The notes: generated by a model from the sequence alone, not told the origin. A stretch of 64,000 nt of DNA from Lysobacteraceae bacterium NML95-0200 (GCA_002798255.1 NWQQ01000020.1:88477-152476); one strand, 5' to 3'; numbered from the stretch's first letter, positions 28,845-36,064 are shown. Program-made: numbers and translations.

Positions 28845-29320
28845 GAGCGAGAGATGATATGAATAGCATGAAAGATGCACTGCACTTTACTGAGTGCGGC
28901 TTGGACAATGTGTATCTGATGAACGGCTTTCGCTACGGCCAGACGAGCAATGGCGAAGAGGTGTTAATTATTCAGGATTTGCCTGGGCTTCATGCGGCCA
29001 TCGCCATGTCGGTAGTGGACTCCCCAGAGCCATTAAATGCCAAGACGTTCAAGTATCTGCGCAAGCAGGTGGATATGGCACAGCGGCAGTTGGCTGGAAT
29101 CTTGGGTGTGGAGGAGGGCACGGTATCGCTTTGGGAGCGTGGAAAACAGCCCGTACCAAAGAGTGCTGACATCATTTTGCGTCTGATGGTCAGGGAAACC
29201 TGCAATGGCAATGCCCGCTTGGTTGAGCTGATTGAGCGGTTTAATGCACTAGACAGGGTTGTACATGAAAATATGTTGCAGTTGCAGATTGAGAATGACC
29301 ACTGGCAAGCGTGCGCTTGA
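28841..29320 (+). CDS. MqsA/XRE-type helix-turn-helix antitoxin candidate
   Basis: The 159-residue protein has an N-terminal part of about 65 residues and a C-terminal helix-turn-helix: FKYLRKQVDMAQRQLAGILGVEEGTVSLWERGKQPVPKSAD, as in MqsA and other antitoxins. It lacks the CxxC zinc site of E. coli MqsA. It probably binds the inverted repeat at 28326-28353. The ATG at 28841 overlaps the upstream stop; ATGs at 28859 and 28868 are alternatives. Confidence 0.7.
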   Translation: MRARDDMNSMKDALHFTECGLDNVYLMNGFRYGQTSNGEEVLIIQDLPGLHAAIAMSVVDSPEPLNAKTFKYLRKQVDMAQRQLAGILGVEEGTVSLWERGKQPVPKSADIILRLMVRETCNGNARLVELIERFNALDRVVHENMLQLQIENDHWQACA

Positions 29321-29342
29321 AGAGCGTAAAGTCGCATGACGA

Positions 29343-29366
29343 GAAAGCCCGCTTCGGCGGGCTTTC
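29343..29366. terminator. Bidirectional terminator between convergent operons
   Basis: A ten-base perfect stem GAAAGCCCGC/GCGGGCTTTC with a TTCG loop lies between the stop of the HTH gene (29320) and the stop of the leftward gene (29374). T-rich tails occur on both strands. Confidence 0.85.
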
Positions 29367-29373
29367 TTGTTAG

Positions 29374-29715
29374 CTATCCATGCTTTGGTATCACCTCTAT
29401 CTTTCCACTTCTGGCTAAAAATAGGTAGGTTTCTTCATCTGCTAGTGCTGCACGTTGTATTGCTTTCTTTTTTAGATGACGGTTGATCATGTAAATTGGG
29501 ACTGACAAAATTAATAATGGAAATTTCCATTGCCATGACTCAGCGGCTGCGCCAAAAATAAATGAAAAAAATGCAATAATCCCAATGCTCAGTCTTAACT
29601 TCTTGCCCGGTAGGAAGTTCAGAACATCTTGTTCCCATTGGAAGTTTGTTTCCAAATACCCTTTTCCTGTTGCGAGTAAACGAAGTGCCTCTTGGTAGGG
29701 GATTGGATTATACAT
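29374..29715 (-). CDS. Small two-span membrane protein, lysogenic operon
   Basis: The 113-residue protein has two hydrophobic segments (about residues 43-58 and 62-78: LSIGIIAFFSFIFGAAA and WKFPLLILSVPIYMI) and a short cytoplasmic tail. The DNA is clearly more AT-rich than its neighbours, a sign of later acquisition. It is the last gene of the repressor operon and so should be made in the lysogen; superinfection exclusion is a reasonable guess only. It overlaps the 328-residue gene by eight bases. Confidence 0.65.
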   Translation of the reverse strand: MYNPIPYQEALRLLATGKGYLETNFQWEQDVLNFLPGKKLRLSIGIIAFFSFIFGAAAESWQWKFPLLILSVPIYMINRHLKKKAIQRAALADEETYLFLARSGKIEVIPKHG

Positions 29716-30694
29716 CCGGCCAGCCTGTCAATTTTGTTTGCTCGGCAAACAATATTGGCTCCAAGTCTTCTACCAACATGAGTCTTGGGACTCCGTTACG
29801 GTCAGGCTCGTATTCGCCGGATACGCGGGCAAATTCTCCCAATACAGCTTTTGCCTGCCCTCTATCTAGCATTGGCAGTACGCAGCGCAAGATGCGACCG
29901 CTATTCGTTTCTCTTAAATGAAGCCTCTGCCGATCGAGGTCTATTTCACGCACTTCTCCCGTAAAAATTCCTCTTTTTCGACTTATAAGGTCGGGGCGTT
30001 TGAGCGCGGTATGCAATACCGTGCGTTCCCGTTGCGAGAGTGTTCCGCCTGTTCTGCCGGGTGAAGAAATGTCCAAAGTGTGAATGCCCACTTTCCCGGT
30101 GGGCGCAAGGTTATAGAGTGCGGTGAGTGATGCATCACGCTCTGCTGCATCGGGGACAATTTCAGCGGCCAGAGGCGTGACTTCTTCGTCATCAATCGCA
30201 TCAGTCAACTCGGGAAGACTACGGAATACCTCCTTCAACTGAAGGAAGACTGGTTCATCTGAGGCAGGGATAATGTCCTGTGTTGGTGGTGCGAGTGCAA
30301 AGCCAAGGTACAGGCTGCCAGGAGCCATGCCTGTCAAGCGCAGGTCAATGGCCTTGCGTAGGCGCTTTTCGTCCTTCTCTTGCAGGTTGAACATCTCACC
30401 TGCGAGCTTGCGCAGTGACTGGTTGGTCTTGCTGGAAAGCCAGTTGAAGGCGGTCAACTGTGGTGCAGCGTCTCGAACAGCAGGGCCTTCTGCGTGGAGA
30501 ACGAGGTCGGACTTTTCGAGGATGCGCTCTAGCGGGAACCCGGTATGGATGAGCTCAAGCAGGGTGCTCTCAATGCTGCGTACCATTTCGGATGGCGCAA
30601 CGGTTTGGCCGTGCTTTTGCGCGGCCAGAGCCAGCGCGACCATGTTTTCAAGATGGGCGCGGAAGTAGTTGGTGGTGAGGGATTCCGTGGTCAT
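29708..30694 (-). CDS. Unknown 328-residue protein of the lysogenic operon
   Basis: I do not recognise a family. The first 120 residues are helical (ENMVALALAAQKHGQTVAPSEM; SLRKLAGEMFNLQEKDEKRLRKAIDLRLTGM). The last 130 are strand-rich with ERTVLHTALKRPDL, GIFTGEVREIDLDRQRLHLRET and FARVSGEYEPDRNGVPRLMLVEDLE, which looks like a small beta-barrel or nucleic-acid-binding fold. It overlaps the nucleotidyltransferase-like gene by four bases, so the two proteins are probably made together and may act together. Confidence 0.65.
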   Translation of the reverse strand: MTTESLTTNYFRAHLENMVALALAAQKHGQTVAPSEMVRSIESTLLELIHTGFPLERILEKSDLVLHAEGPAVRDAAPQLTAFNWLSSKTNQSLRKLAGEMFNLQEKDEKRLRKAIDLRLTGMAPGSLYLGFALAPPTQDIIPASDEPVFLQLKEVFRSLPELTDAIDDEEVTPLAAEIVPDAAERDASLTALYNLAPTGKVGIHTLDISSPGRTGGTLSQRERTVLHTALKRPDLISRKRGIFTGEVREIDLDRQRLHLRETNSGRILRCVLPMLDRGQAKAVLGEFARVSGEYEPDRNGVPRLMLVEDLEPILFAEQTKLTGWPDV

Positions 30695-31140
30695 AGCTGT
30701 ACCCGCAAAATACCCTTTTTGTGATGAATATCAAGATGAAGCTCGCTGGCGCACTTGTGCCCAGCGTATTGAAAAAATTTAGCTAGGTCGTTTGGGATAG
30801 ATGGATGCCTTACGTGCGCATCTACATGGTACGCTGATTTGAACGCGTCGTGGTGGCGGAAGATATGAAGCATCAGCTCCAAGGCTTTGGGTTCATCCCA
30901 ATCGCAAATGTCTATCACGATGTCTATATCGGCAGGCACCGACTTGCTGCGAGTGAAGCTGCCGTTTATCCATAAGCATTGTGCGCCACGAGGGCGAACC
31001 TCTTTGGAGATGAACTGTTGAAGTCCATCCCACAAGGCGCATCGGTGTGGATTTGTGCAGAAAACAGTCTCAACTTCCGGCAAAGAGCAGTCCCATTGTC
31101 CCTTTGGCAGCAAACCGTTTTCATCCAGTGGTGGAATCAT
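30691..31140 (-). CDS. DUF6932-like nucleotidyltransferase-fold protein
   Basis: The 149-residue protein opens MIPPLDENGLLPKG and has the polymerase-beta-type motif WINGSFTRSKSVPADIDIVID: Gly60-Ser61 and the metal-binding pair Asp71/Asp73. A third acidic residue is not evident at a fixed place, but LHLDIHHKKG near the end could supply it. Such minimal nucleotidyltransferases occur in toxin-antitoxin and abortive-infection systems, where they modify tRNA or a partner protein. It overlaps the repressor gene by four bases. Confidence 0.75.
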   Translation of the reverse strand: MIPPLDENGLLPKGQWDCSLPEVETVFCTNPHRCALWDGLQQFISKEVRPRGAQCLWINGSFTRSKSVPADIDIVIDICDWDEPKALELMLHIFRHHDAFKSAYHVDAHVRHPSIPNDLAKFFQYAGHKCASELHLDIHHKKGILRVQL

Positions 31141-31556
31141 TGTGGCCGTCTCAACAGTGCACGCAGTGCGTTGGCGATGGATTCGTTATCAGGTGCTTCG
31201 GCATAGCGCGAAAGCAGGTCGGCTGCAGCTTTTCTGGTTGCCTCGTCGGCAGCAACCAGGGCATCTTGAAGGCTGCTCAATATGTCCGAGTTTGAGTCGG
31301 TTGTCGCAGATTCTGCGACTGGCAGGAGAAAGGCACTGGCGTTTCGCTCTGGGGCACCACGCCCAGTTGCAAGCCAAGTATCTGAAACATTCAGCGCGGC
31401 AGCCGCCTTTAGCAGGTTCTCGCCACGCAAGAACTTTGACTTGCCGCTAAGCCATCCATTTACGGATGGGGGCTTCACCCCGCAGGCGCGAGCCAAATCT
31501 GCCTGGCTCACACCAGATTCAATCATTGCTGCACGTAGCCGTTCAGAGAGTGACAT
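31137..31556 (-). CDS. CI-like phage repressor without peptidase domain
   Basis: The 139-residue protein has an XRE helix-turn-helix (MSLSERLRAAMIESGVSQADLARACGVKPPSVNGWLSGKSKFLRGENLLKAAAALNVS) and a short C-terminal helical region, enough for oligomerisation. It lacks the S24/LexA self-cleavage domain, so RecA-triggered cleavage is not expected and antirepressors are the likely inducers. A 14-bp operator (31556-31569) overlaps its start codon, implying autoregulation. It heads a four-gene operon. Confidence 0.88.
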   Translation of the reverse strand: MSLSERLRAAMIESGVSQADLARACGVKPPSVNGWLSGKSKFLRGENLLKAAAALNVSDTWLATGRGAPERNASAFLLPVAESATTDSNSDILSSLQDALVAADEATRKAAADLLSRYAEAPDNESIANALRALLRRPQ

Positions 31557-31622
31557 TAGGCAATCCTAATAACAAGAAGGTTAGGAGTGGCTATTGATTT
31601 ATTTGTTAGCTAGTCCTAAGAT
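31556..31622. promoter_or_regulatory. Repressor/cro switch region with three operators
   Basis: Three 14-bp sites lie here: TTAGGCAATCCTAA (31556-31569), TTAGGAGTGGCTAT (31581-31594) and TTAGCTAGTCCTAA (31606-31619). A rightward promoter is TTGATT (31594-31599), a 17-base spacer and TAAGAT (31617-31622); the second and third sites touch its -35 and -10 boxes. The predicted start point falls at or near the cro ATG at 31629, so the message may have almost no leader. Confidence 0.75.
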
Positions 31623-31628
31623 TTGCAT

Positions 31629-31835
31629 ATGAAAAAGCATATGCATGCGGAAGTGATAAACAGGCTTGGCGGGACATTTGAGGTTGCGCGGCTTTGTCGC
31701 GTGAAGCCGCCATCGGTAAGTGCTTGGAAAAAGAGTGGAATCCCGCCTGCTCGCGAGCAATTTTTACGGCTTCTCCGCCCTGACATCTTCGGTCCCGCGC
31801 CTGAGGGCGAGCGGGAAAAGGAAAAGGCTGCATGA
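31629..31835 (+). CDS. Cro-like regulator
   Basis: The 68-residue protein begins MKKHMHAEVINRLGGTFEVARLCRVKPPSVSAWKKSGIPPAREQFLRLLRPDIF, the layout of Cro proteins of the YdaS/DicC type, with the helix-turn-helix at about residues 15-38. It is divergent from the repressor and faces the shared operators. The basic C-terminal tail follows. It should turn off the repressor operon upon entry into lytic growth. Confidence 0.85.
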   Translation: MKKHMHAEVINRLGGTFEVARLCRVKPPSVSAWKKSGIPPAREQFLRLLRPDIFGPAPEGEREKEKAA

Positions 31836-32161
31836 GTCGCGCAGAACGCCATGCGGTGCGCAACAGCCTGCCGTATCCGGCAGCGCTTGCGCCGTTCCGC
31901 TGCCCGGAAACTGGGCTGATTGTGCAAGACCATGAAGCCGTGGAAGCGCGCCTTGATGCCGATGCGTACTGGAAGCACTGGCAGGCACTTCGCCTTGCCA
32001 AGCGGGTGCGGCTGCTCAAGCGGTTCCGGGCGCTGCGTCGGCAGAAAGGATGGCTTTGGCGAGCGCGGCAAGGGCTTGCTGCTCTTTGGAAGAACCTTGG
32101 TAGCCGCTGGCGTTCGCCAGTGCCACGGGCAGCGCTGCGTCGTTGGGGAGCGTTGAAATGA
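31832..32161 (+). CDS. Hypothetical early-right protein
   Basis: The 109-residue protein starts MSRAERHAVRNSLPYPAALAPFRCPETGLIVQDHEAVEARLD and becomes very basic (RLLKRFRALRRQKGWLWRARQG). It overlaps cro by four bases, which supports translation. The last 50 codons are antisense to the small leftward gene at 32016-32255, and their arginine- and tryptophan-rich content may partly reflect that. No family recognised. Confidence 0.55.
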   Translation: MSRAERHAVRNSLPYPAALAPFRCPETGLIVQDHEAVEARLDADAYWKHWQALRLAKRVRLLKRFRALRRQKGWLWRARQGLAALWKNLGSRWRSPVPRAALRRWGALK

Positions 32162-32255
32162 CGACCCGGGCAATCATTACAAGCGCGCTGCGCTGGGCTT
32201 GCAGCTCTGCATTGAGCCTGGCGAGTTCGTTGCGGGTCTTTTGCTCTTCGTACAC
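32016..32255 (-). CDS. Possible small antisense gene
   Basis: The 79-codon frame starts with GTG preceded by GGAG at good distance and reads as a natural-looking protein: MYEEQKTRNELARLNAELQAQRSALVMIARVVI, a coiled-coil start, followed by an alanine-rich helix. It overlaps the end of the rightward gene by 146 bases, so one of the two may be longer than the real protein. Function unknown. Confidence 0.4.
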   Translation of the reverse strand: MYEEQKTRNELARLNAELQAQRSALVMIARVVISTLPNDAALPVALANASGYQGSSKEQQALAALAKAILSADAAPGTA

Positions 32256-32331
32256 GTCTGTCTCCGGTAGTGGTGGTGGGGTGGTACTCCCATCCTACCG
32301 GCAGGCAGGCGCCTTGTTGGGGGGCTGCTAA

Positions 32332-32547
32332 ATGACCGCGCCACTCAAAGACCTGCGGGCAAAAGTCACAGCCGAGACGTGGTGCGTCATCGAGGCGCGT
32401 CACCGCGTGACCGGGGAACAACACGCGGAAATCGTCCGTGGAATCTTGCATGACTGGGCACTCGCTGAAATGCGCAAGGCCACGGTAATGCAGGGCCTTT
32501 TGAAAGCCGAGGGAATCGGCGGGAACGTGAGGGAAGGTTTGAAATGA
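32332..32547 (+). CDS. Hypothetical phage protein
   Basis: The 71-residue helical protein reads MTAPLKDLRAKVTAETWCVIEARHRVTGEQHAEIVRGILHDWA, a pattern found in early genes of related temperate phages and weakly reminiscent of ribbon-helix-helix proteins. It lies 64 bp before the replication gene. Function not known. Confidence 0.65.
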   Translation: MTAPLKDLRAKVTAETWCVIEARHRVTGEQHAEIVRGILHDWALAEMRKATVMQGLLKAEGIGGNVREGLK

Positions 32548-32611
32548 ATGTGATTTCTCGCGTCGTTTTGGTGTTTCGTATCTGGCGCGGGCAGCGGTAT
32601 GGGGGGGCATC

Positions 32612-33601
32612 ATGAGCATTCACCTGATGACTTCCGCTTGGCGGCTTGATATGCCTGCCAGCAAAAAGCTGGTTTTGCTGGCCTTGTGCGATTGGGCAAA
32701 TGATGACGGTGCGAGTCTGCACCCATCCATCGCCCGCATTGCCGAGCGTGGCTCAATGAGTGAGCGCAACGCGCAACGGGTGGTGCACAGCTTGATTGAT
32801 GAGGGTTGGCTGGATGTTGTGGGCAATCACAACGGCGGCAAGCCTGGTTCGTCGCGCCAGTACCAGTTGAATGTGTCGGCTATCTACTCCGGCAGGCCGC
32901 CTGCTCAGACGGGTGACAAATTGTCATCCCACAAAAATGAGGGGGCGAGGGGTGACAAATTGTCACGGGTGACAGATGCCGAGACGGGTGACGCCCATGT
33001 CAGGGGTGACAAATTGTCACGGGTGACAGATGCCGAGACGGGTGACGCCCATGTCAGGGGTGACAAATTGTCACGGGTGACAAATGACGACGAAAACAGG
33101 GGGGGACGGGTGACACCCAGGGACGAGACGGGTGACACCGGTGTCACCCTAACCGTCATAGATCCACCAATAAAAGCAACCGTCATGGAGAGAGAGAAAG
33201 AAAATGCGCGCGCGAGCGTTAGCGGAATTGCTAACGAGGCCGCCAGCCAGGATTGCGGCACGGTTGCGCAGCGAGGGGGGATGACTCCGGCTGCGGAATT
33301 GGCAACCGGCATCCGGCGAGTGCTTGGCCCTGCGTGTGGGGTTTCATCGGCGCACCCTGACGTCATCGCGGCGGCGGTAGAGGGCGTGACCGCTGCCGAG
33401 GTTCTGGAAATCCACGAGAGTTACCCGGACAAGTCGGTGCTGTACGCCGTGGCGGTAGCACGAAGTTATCGCAGTCGTGAACCGAAAACGCTGGTCGTGG
33501 TGCCGTCTCAACGTGGGCTGGTTACATCCGGCCATGCAGGGTATCAACCGACCAGCAAGCGCGCTGCAGCATTGCTGACGCTGGAAGCGATGAAGGGGTG
33601 A
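32612..33601 (+). CDS. O-like phage replication initiator with internal iterons
   Basis: The 329-residue protein has an N-terminal winged helix of the replication-protein O type (MPASKKLVLLALCDWANDDGASLHPSIARIAERGSMSERNAQRVV; residues about 12-70). A central hydrophilic linker (about 95-190) contains an 18-residue unit repeated twice in tandem, and a C-terminal domain follows. The DNA of the linker is an iteron array, as in lambda O, whose origin lies within its own gene. It is the only replication gene seen; no helicase gene is obvious, so the host helicase is probably recruited. Confidence 0.8.
   Translation: MSIHLMTSAWRLDMPASKKLVLLALCDWANDDGASLHPSIARIAERGSMSERNAQRVVHSLIDEGWLDVVGNHNGGKPGSSRQYQLNVSAIYSGRPPAQTGDKLSSHKNEGARGDKLSRVTDAETGDAHVRGDKLSRVTDAETGDAHVRGDKLSRVTNDDENRGGRVTPRDETGDTGVTLTVIDPPIKATVMEREKENARASVSGIANEAASQDCGTVAQRGGMTPAAELATGIRRVLGPACGVSSAHPDVIAAAVEGVTAAEVLEIHESYPDKSVLYAVAVARSYRSREPKTLVVVPSQRGLVTSGHAGYQPTSKRAAALLTLEAMKG
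32912..33073 (+). repeat. Iteron array, putative phage replication origin
   Basis: The 15-base near-palindrome GGTGACAAATTGTCA occurs four times, at 32912, 32951, 33005 and 33059 (spacings 39, 54, 54). The 54-bp unit 32951-33004 is repeated exactly at 33005-33058. Further GGGTGAC half-sites lie between and after them. Position inside the O-like gene matches lambdoid origins. Confidence 0.75.
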
Positions 33602-33605
33602 GGGC

Positions 33606-33941
33606 ATGGAAGTCTGGATGAAAAACGCGGTCATCGAGGGCTTTCAGCGTTTGACCTGCCTGGGGCTGGAGGGACAACCGGCTGCCGATGTGCTGCCGAT
33701 GACGGTGGCAACCTGGTGCGAGGCATTGAGCCTTGGCCGGGTGTGGGTGCAGGCGCGTGATGAGCCGCGCTTTCGTGTTGCCTTTGCCCGCCTGTGTGCG
33801 AGTAGCCGCCGCTGGCCGAGTGTGCCGGATTTCGTTGCGGCACTGCCTGCGGTGGAGCAGAAGGCGCTGCCTCGTCCGAAGGGCGACCCAGAGCACGCGC
33901 GCCGGGCGCTGGAGGAGCTTGCGAGGATTTTGCGGGCATGA
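33606..33941 (+). CDS. Hypothetical protein after the replication gene
   Basis: The 111-residue protein has a helical N-terminal half (MEVWMKNAVIEGFQRLTCLGLEGQPAAD; RFRVAFARLCASSRRWPSVPDFVAAL) and a proline/charged C-terminal half. The pattern RRWPSVPDFV is common in phage proteins at this position, downstream of O. A role as helicase loader is possible from position only. It overlaps the next gene by four bases. Confidence 0.65.
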   Translation: MEVWMKNAVIEGFQRLTCLGLEGQPAADVLPMTVATWCEALSLGRVWVQARDEPRFRVAFARLCASSRRWPSVPDFVAALPAVEQKALPRPKGDPEHARRALEELARILRA

Positions 33942-34357
33942 GCGGGAAAAGGCGAGGGGCGGCTCGTGGTCAAGGCAAAGGAGCTGGCCGAGTGAAGTGC
34001 CCCCATCATCGCCCGGCCGTGCCGCCCGTGGTGGCGGTGGTCAATCCGCTCAATGTGATGCCGGCCGCTCACGCCGTACTGGCGCGCATGGAAAACATCT
34101 GGGCAGTGCACAAGTGCGCCGCGTGGCTGTTCGTTGACGACTGTTGCCGGGCAAGGGTGCTGCACGATAACCAGATGAGCCTGCCGCGATGGCAGCGCAT
34201 GTACTTGGATCACTTGGTCGGCTGCTATACGCGGCGCGGGCAGATCAGCGTGTTTCGCATCGCAAACGATATGGACGCACACCTCGTTGAGCGGATGCTC
34301 GCTGACCAGTGGAGGCGAGATGGGGGATTGATTGTGTGCGCTGCTGATGCAAGGTGA
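33938..34357 (+). CDS. Hypothetical Cys/His-containing protein upstream of the late genes
   Basis: The 139-residue protein has a basic N-terminus (MSGKRRGAARGQGKGAGRVKCPHH) and several cysteines and histidines (CPHH, VHKCAAWLFVDDCCRARVLHDN, VGCYTRRG) that could bind a metal. It lies just before the first late-promoter-like element, which falls in its last codons. This is the position of late-gene regulators in many phages, but I recognise no such family. Confidence 0.6.
   Translation: MSGKRRGAARGQGKGAGRVKCPHHRPAVPPVVAVVNPLNVMPAAHAVLARMENIWAVHKCAAWLFVDDCCRARVLHDNQMSLPRWQRMYLDHLVGCYTRRGQISVFRIANDMDAHLVERMLADQWRRDGGLIVCAADAR
34323..34356 (+). promoter_or_regulatory. Late promoter-like element 1 (terminase operon)
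   Basis: GGGGATTGATTG (34323-34334), 16 bases, then AAGGTG (34351-34356), six bases before the small-terminase start. This is the most divergent 3' half of the four copies and also supplies the ribosome binding site. Confidence 0.65.
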
Positions 34358-34361
34358 AAGG

Positions 34362-34694
34362 ATGACGGAAGAAAGTCGTAAAACCACTAAAAAAGTGGCG
34401 GCTACTGGAAGACCCAAGCCGCCTGCCGCTGGGAAAGGGCGACCCAAGGGGGCGAAAAACAAAACCACGCGCCAAGCACGCGAGGCGATTGCTTTGGCCG
34501 TGGACGGCAATGCCCACAAGCTGGGCGAGTGGCTGGACAAGATTGAGCGAGAGGATGGGGCAAGGGCTGCCTTTGAGTGCTTCATGAAAATGACCGAGTA
34601 CCACGTCCCCAAGCTGGCGCGTACCGAGCTGTCCGGCACCGATGGTGGGCCGCTTCAGGTCATCGTGCAGCGGTTCACGGAGGCCGGCGAGTGA
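34362..34694 (+). CDS. Terminase small subunit-like protein
   Basis: The 110-residue protein has a basic N-terminal tail with GKGRPKGAKNKTTRQAREAIAL (DUF5681 pattern) followed by a helical domain. It directly precedes and overlaps the large terminase gene, so it should be the DNA-recognition subunit. The ATG at 34362 is preceded by AAGG. Confidence 0.75.
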   Translation: MTEESRKTTKKVAATGRPKPPAAGKGRPKGAKNKTTRQAREAIALAVDGNAHKLGEWLDKIEREDGARAAFECFMKMTEYHVPKLARTELSGTDGGPLQVIVQRFTEAGE

Positions 34695-36064
34695 CGGCCA
34701 TCACGCTCCCGGCCAACGGATGGCGGCCGCGCCCGTATCAGCTGGGCGCCTGGGGGGCGCTGGAGCGTGGAGTAAAGCGCTTGGCGCTGGCATGGCATCG
34801 ACGCGCGGGCAAGGACGAGCTTTGCCTGCACTGGACGGCATGCGCTGCGATGCAGCGGGTTGGGCCGTACTGGCACATGTTGCCGCAGGCCAATCAGGCG
34901 CGTAAGGCCATTTGGGATGCCGTCAATCCGATGACGGGGCGCCGGCGTATCGATGACGCATTTCCGCCGGAAATCATTGCCGACAGACGCGAAACCGACA
35001 TGTTCATCCGTTTCAAAAACGGGGCGACATGGCAGGTAGTGGGCAGCGACAACTACAACTCGCTGGTTGGTTCGCCGCCGGTGGGCGTGGTGTTTTCCGA
35101 GTATGCGCTGGCCGACCCGCAGGCGTGGGCAATGCTTCGTCCGATTCTGGCCGAGAACGGAGGCTGGGCGCTGTTCATCAGCACGCCGCGCGGAAGAAAC
35201 CATTTTCAACGAATGATGGATTTCGCGCGTGGCAATGACGAGTGGTATGGCGAGGTCTTACCTGTAAGCAAGACCAGGGCAATACCGGCACGGGTCATCG
35301 AGCAAGAGCTGGCCGAGCTGACCGCTGAGCGTGGCGAAATGGAAGCCCGGGCGGTCATCGCGCAGGAATACGAGTGCAGCTTTGATGCGGCCATCCCGGG
35401 CGCCTACTACGCGGATTGGCTCAATACGGCAGAACAGGAAGGCCGTGTTGGCAGTGTGCCGCATGACCCGAGCCTGCCGGTGTTTACGGCGTGGGATCTG
35501 GGCATCGGCGACAGTACGGCCATCTGGTTTTATCAGATGAGCGGCGGCGAGCTGAGGGTCATCGACTATCTGGAAAGCTCCGGTGTGGGACTGGACTGGT
35601 ATGCGGCCAGGCTGCGCGAGCGTGGCTACAGCTATGCCGGGCACACGCTGCCGCATGATGCCGATGTGAGTGAGTTGGGCACTGGCCGCCGCCGGGTGGA
35701 CGTGTTGCGCAATGAGCATGGCATCCATGCGCGGGTGCTGCCGCGTACCAGTGTGGATGACGGCATTCAGGCCGTGCGCCGTTTGCTGCCGCGCTGCCGG
35801 TTTGATGCAACGCGCTGCGAGCGAGGGTTGGACGCACTGCGCAACTATCAGCGTGAGTGGAGCGACAAGCTGCGCACCTTCCGCGACCGGCCGCTGCATG
35901 ACTGGACGAGCCACGCGGCGGATGCGTTCCGCTATCTGGCACTGGGTGAGCGTGACATGACCGAAGCAAAGCCCGAGCGCAAGCCGGGCATCAAGCCGTT
36001 TACGCGCGAGTGGCTGTTTGCAGCCGAAAAAGAAACCACGATTTCCAAGGGGTATTACCAATGA
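34691..36064 (+). CDS. Terminase large subunit
   Basis: The 457-residue packaging motor begins with GTG overlapping the small-subunit stop. The ATPase has RPYQLGAWGAL and a Walker A variant WHRRAGKDEL (about residues 36-45), a Walker B segment VGVVFSEYALADP, and a coupling motif ISTPRGRNHF. The nuclease domain follows (about 250 on), with the acidic sites FTAWDLGIGDSTAIWF, LPHDADVSELGTG and a late HAADAFRYL, as in phage terminases of the Terminase_6C group. Confidence 0.93.
   Translation: MTAITLPANGWRPRPYQLGAWGALERGVKRLALAWHRRAGKDELCLHWTACAAMQRVGPYWHMLPQANQARKAIWDAVNPMTGRRRIDDAFPPEIIADRRETDMFIRFKNGATWQVVGSDNYNSLVGSPPVGVVFSEYALADPQAWAMLRPILAENGGWALFISTPRGRNHFQRMMDFARGNDEWYGEVLPVSKTRAIPARVIEQELAELTAERGEMEARAVIAQEYECSFDAAIPGAYYADWLNTAEQEGRVGSVPHDPSLPVFTAWDLGIGDSTAIWFYQMSGGELRVIDYLESSGVGLDWYAARLRERGYSYAGHTLPHDADVSELGTGRRRVDVLRNEHGIHARVLPRTSVDDGIQAVRRLLPRCRFDATRCERGLDALRNYQREWSDKLRTFRDRPLHDWTSHAADAFRYLALGERDMTEAKPERKPGIKPFTREWLFAAEKETTISKGYYQ

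Noticed and set aside
32912..33073. Regular repeats considered as a CRISPR array
   Set aside because: Units are directly adjacent, keep a reading frame, lack unique spacers, and lie within a replication gene; iterons fit better.
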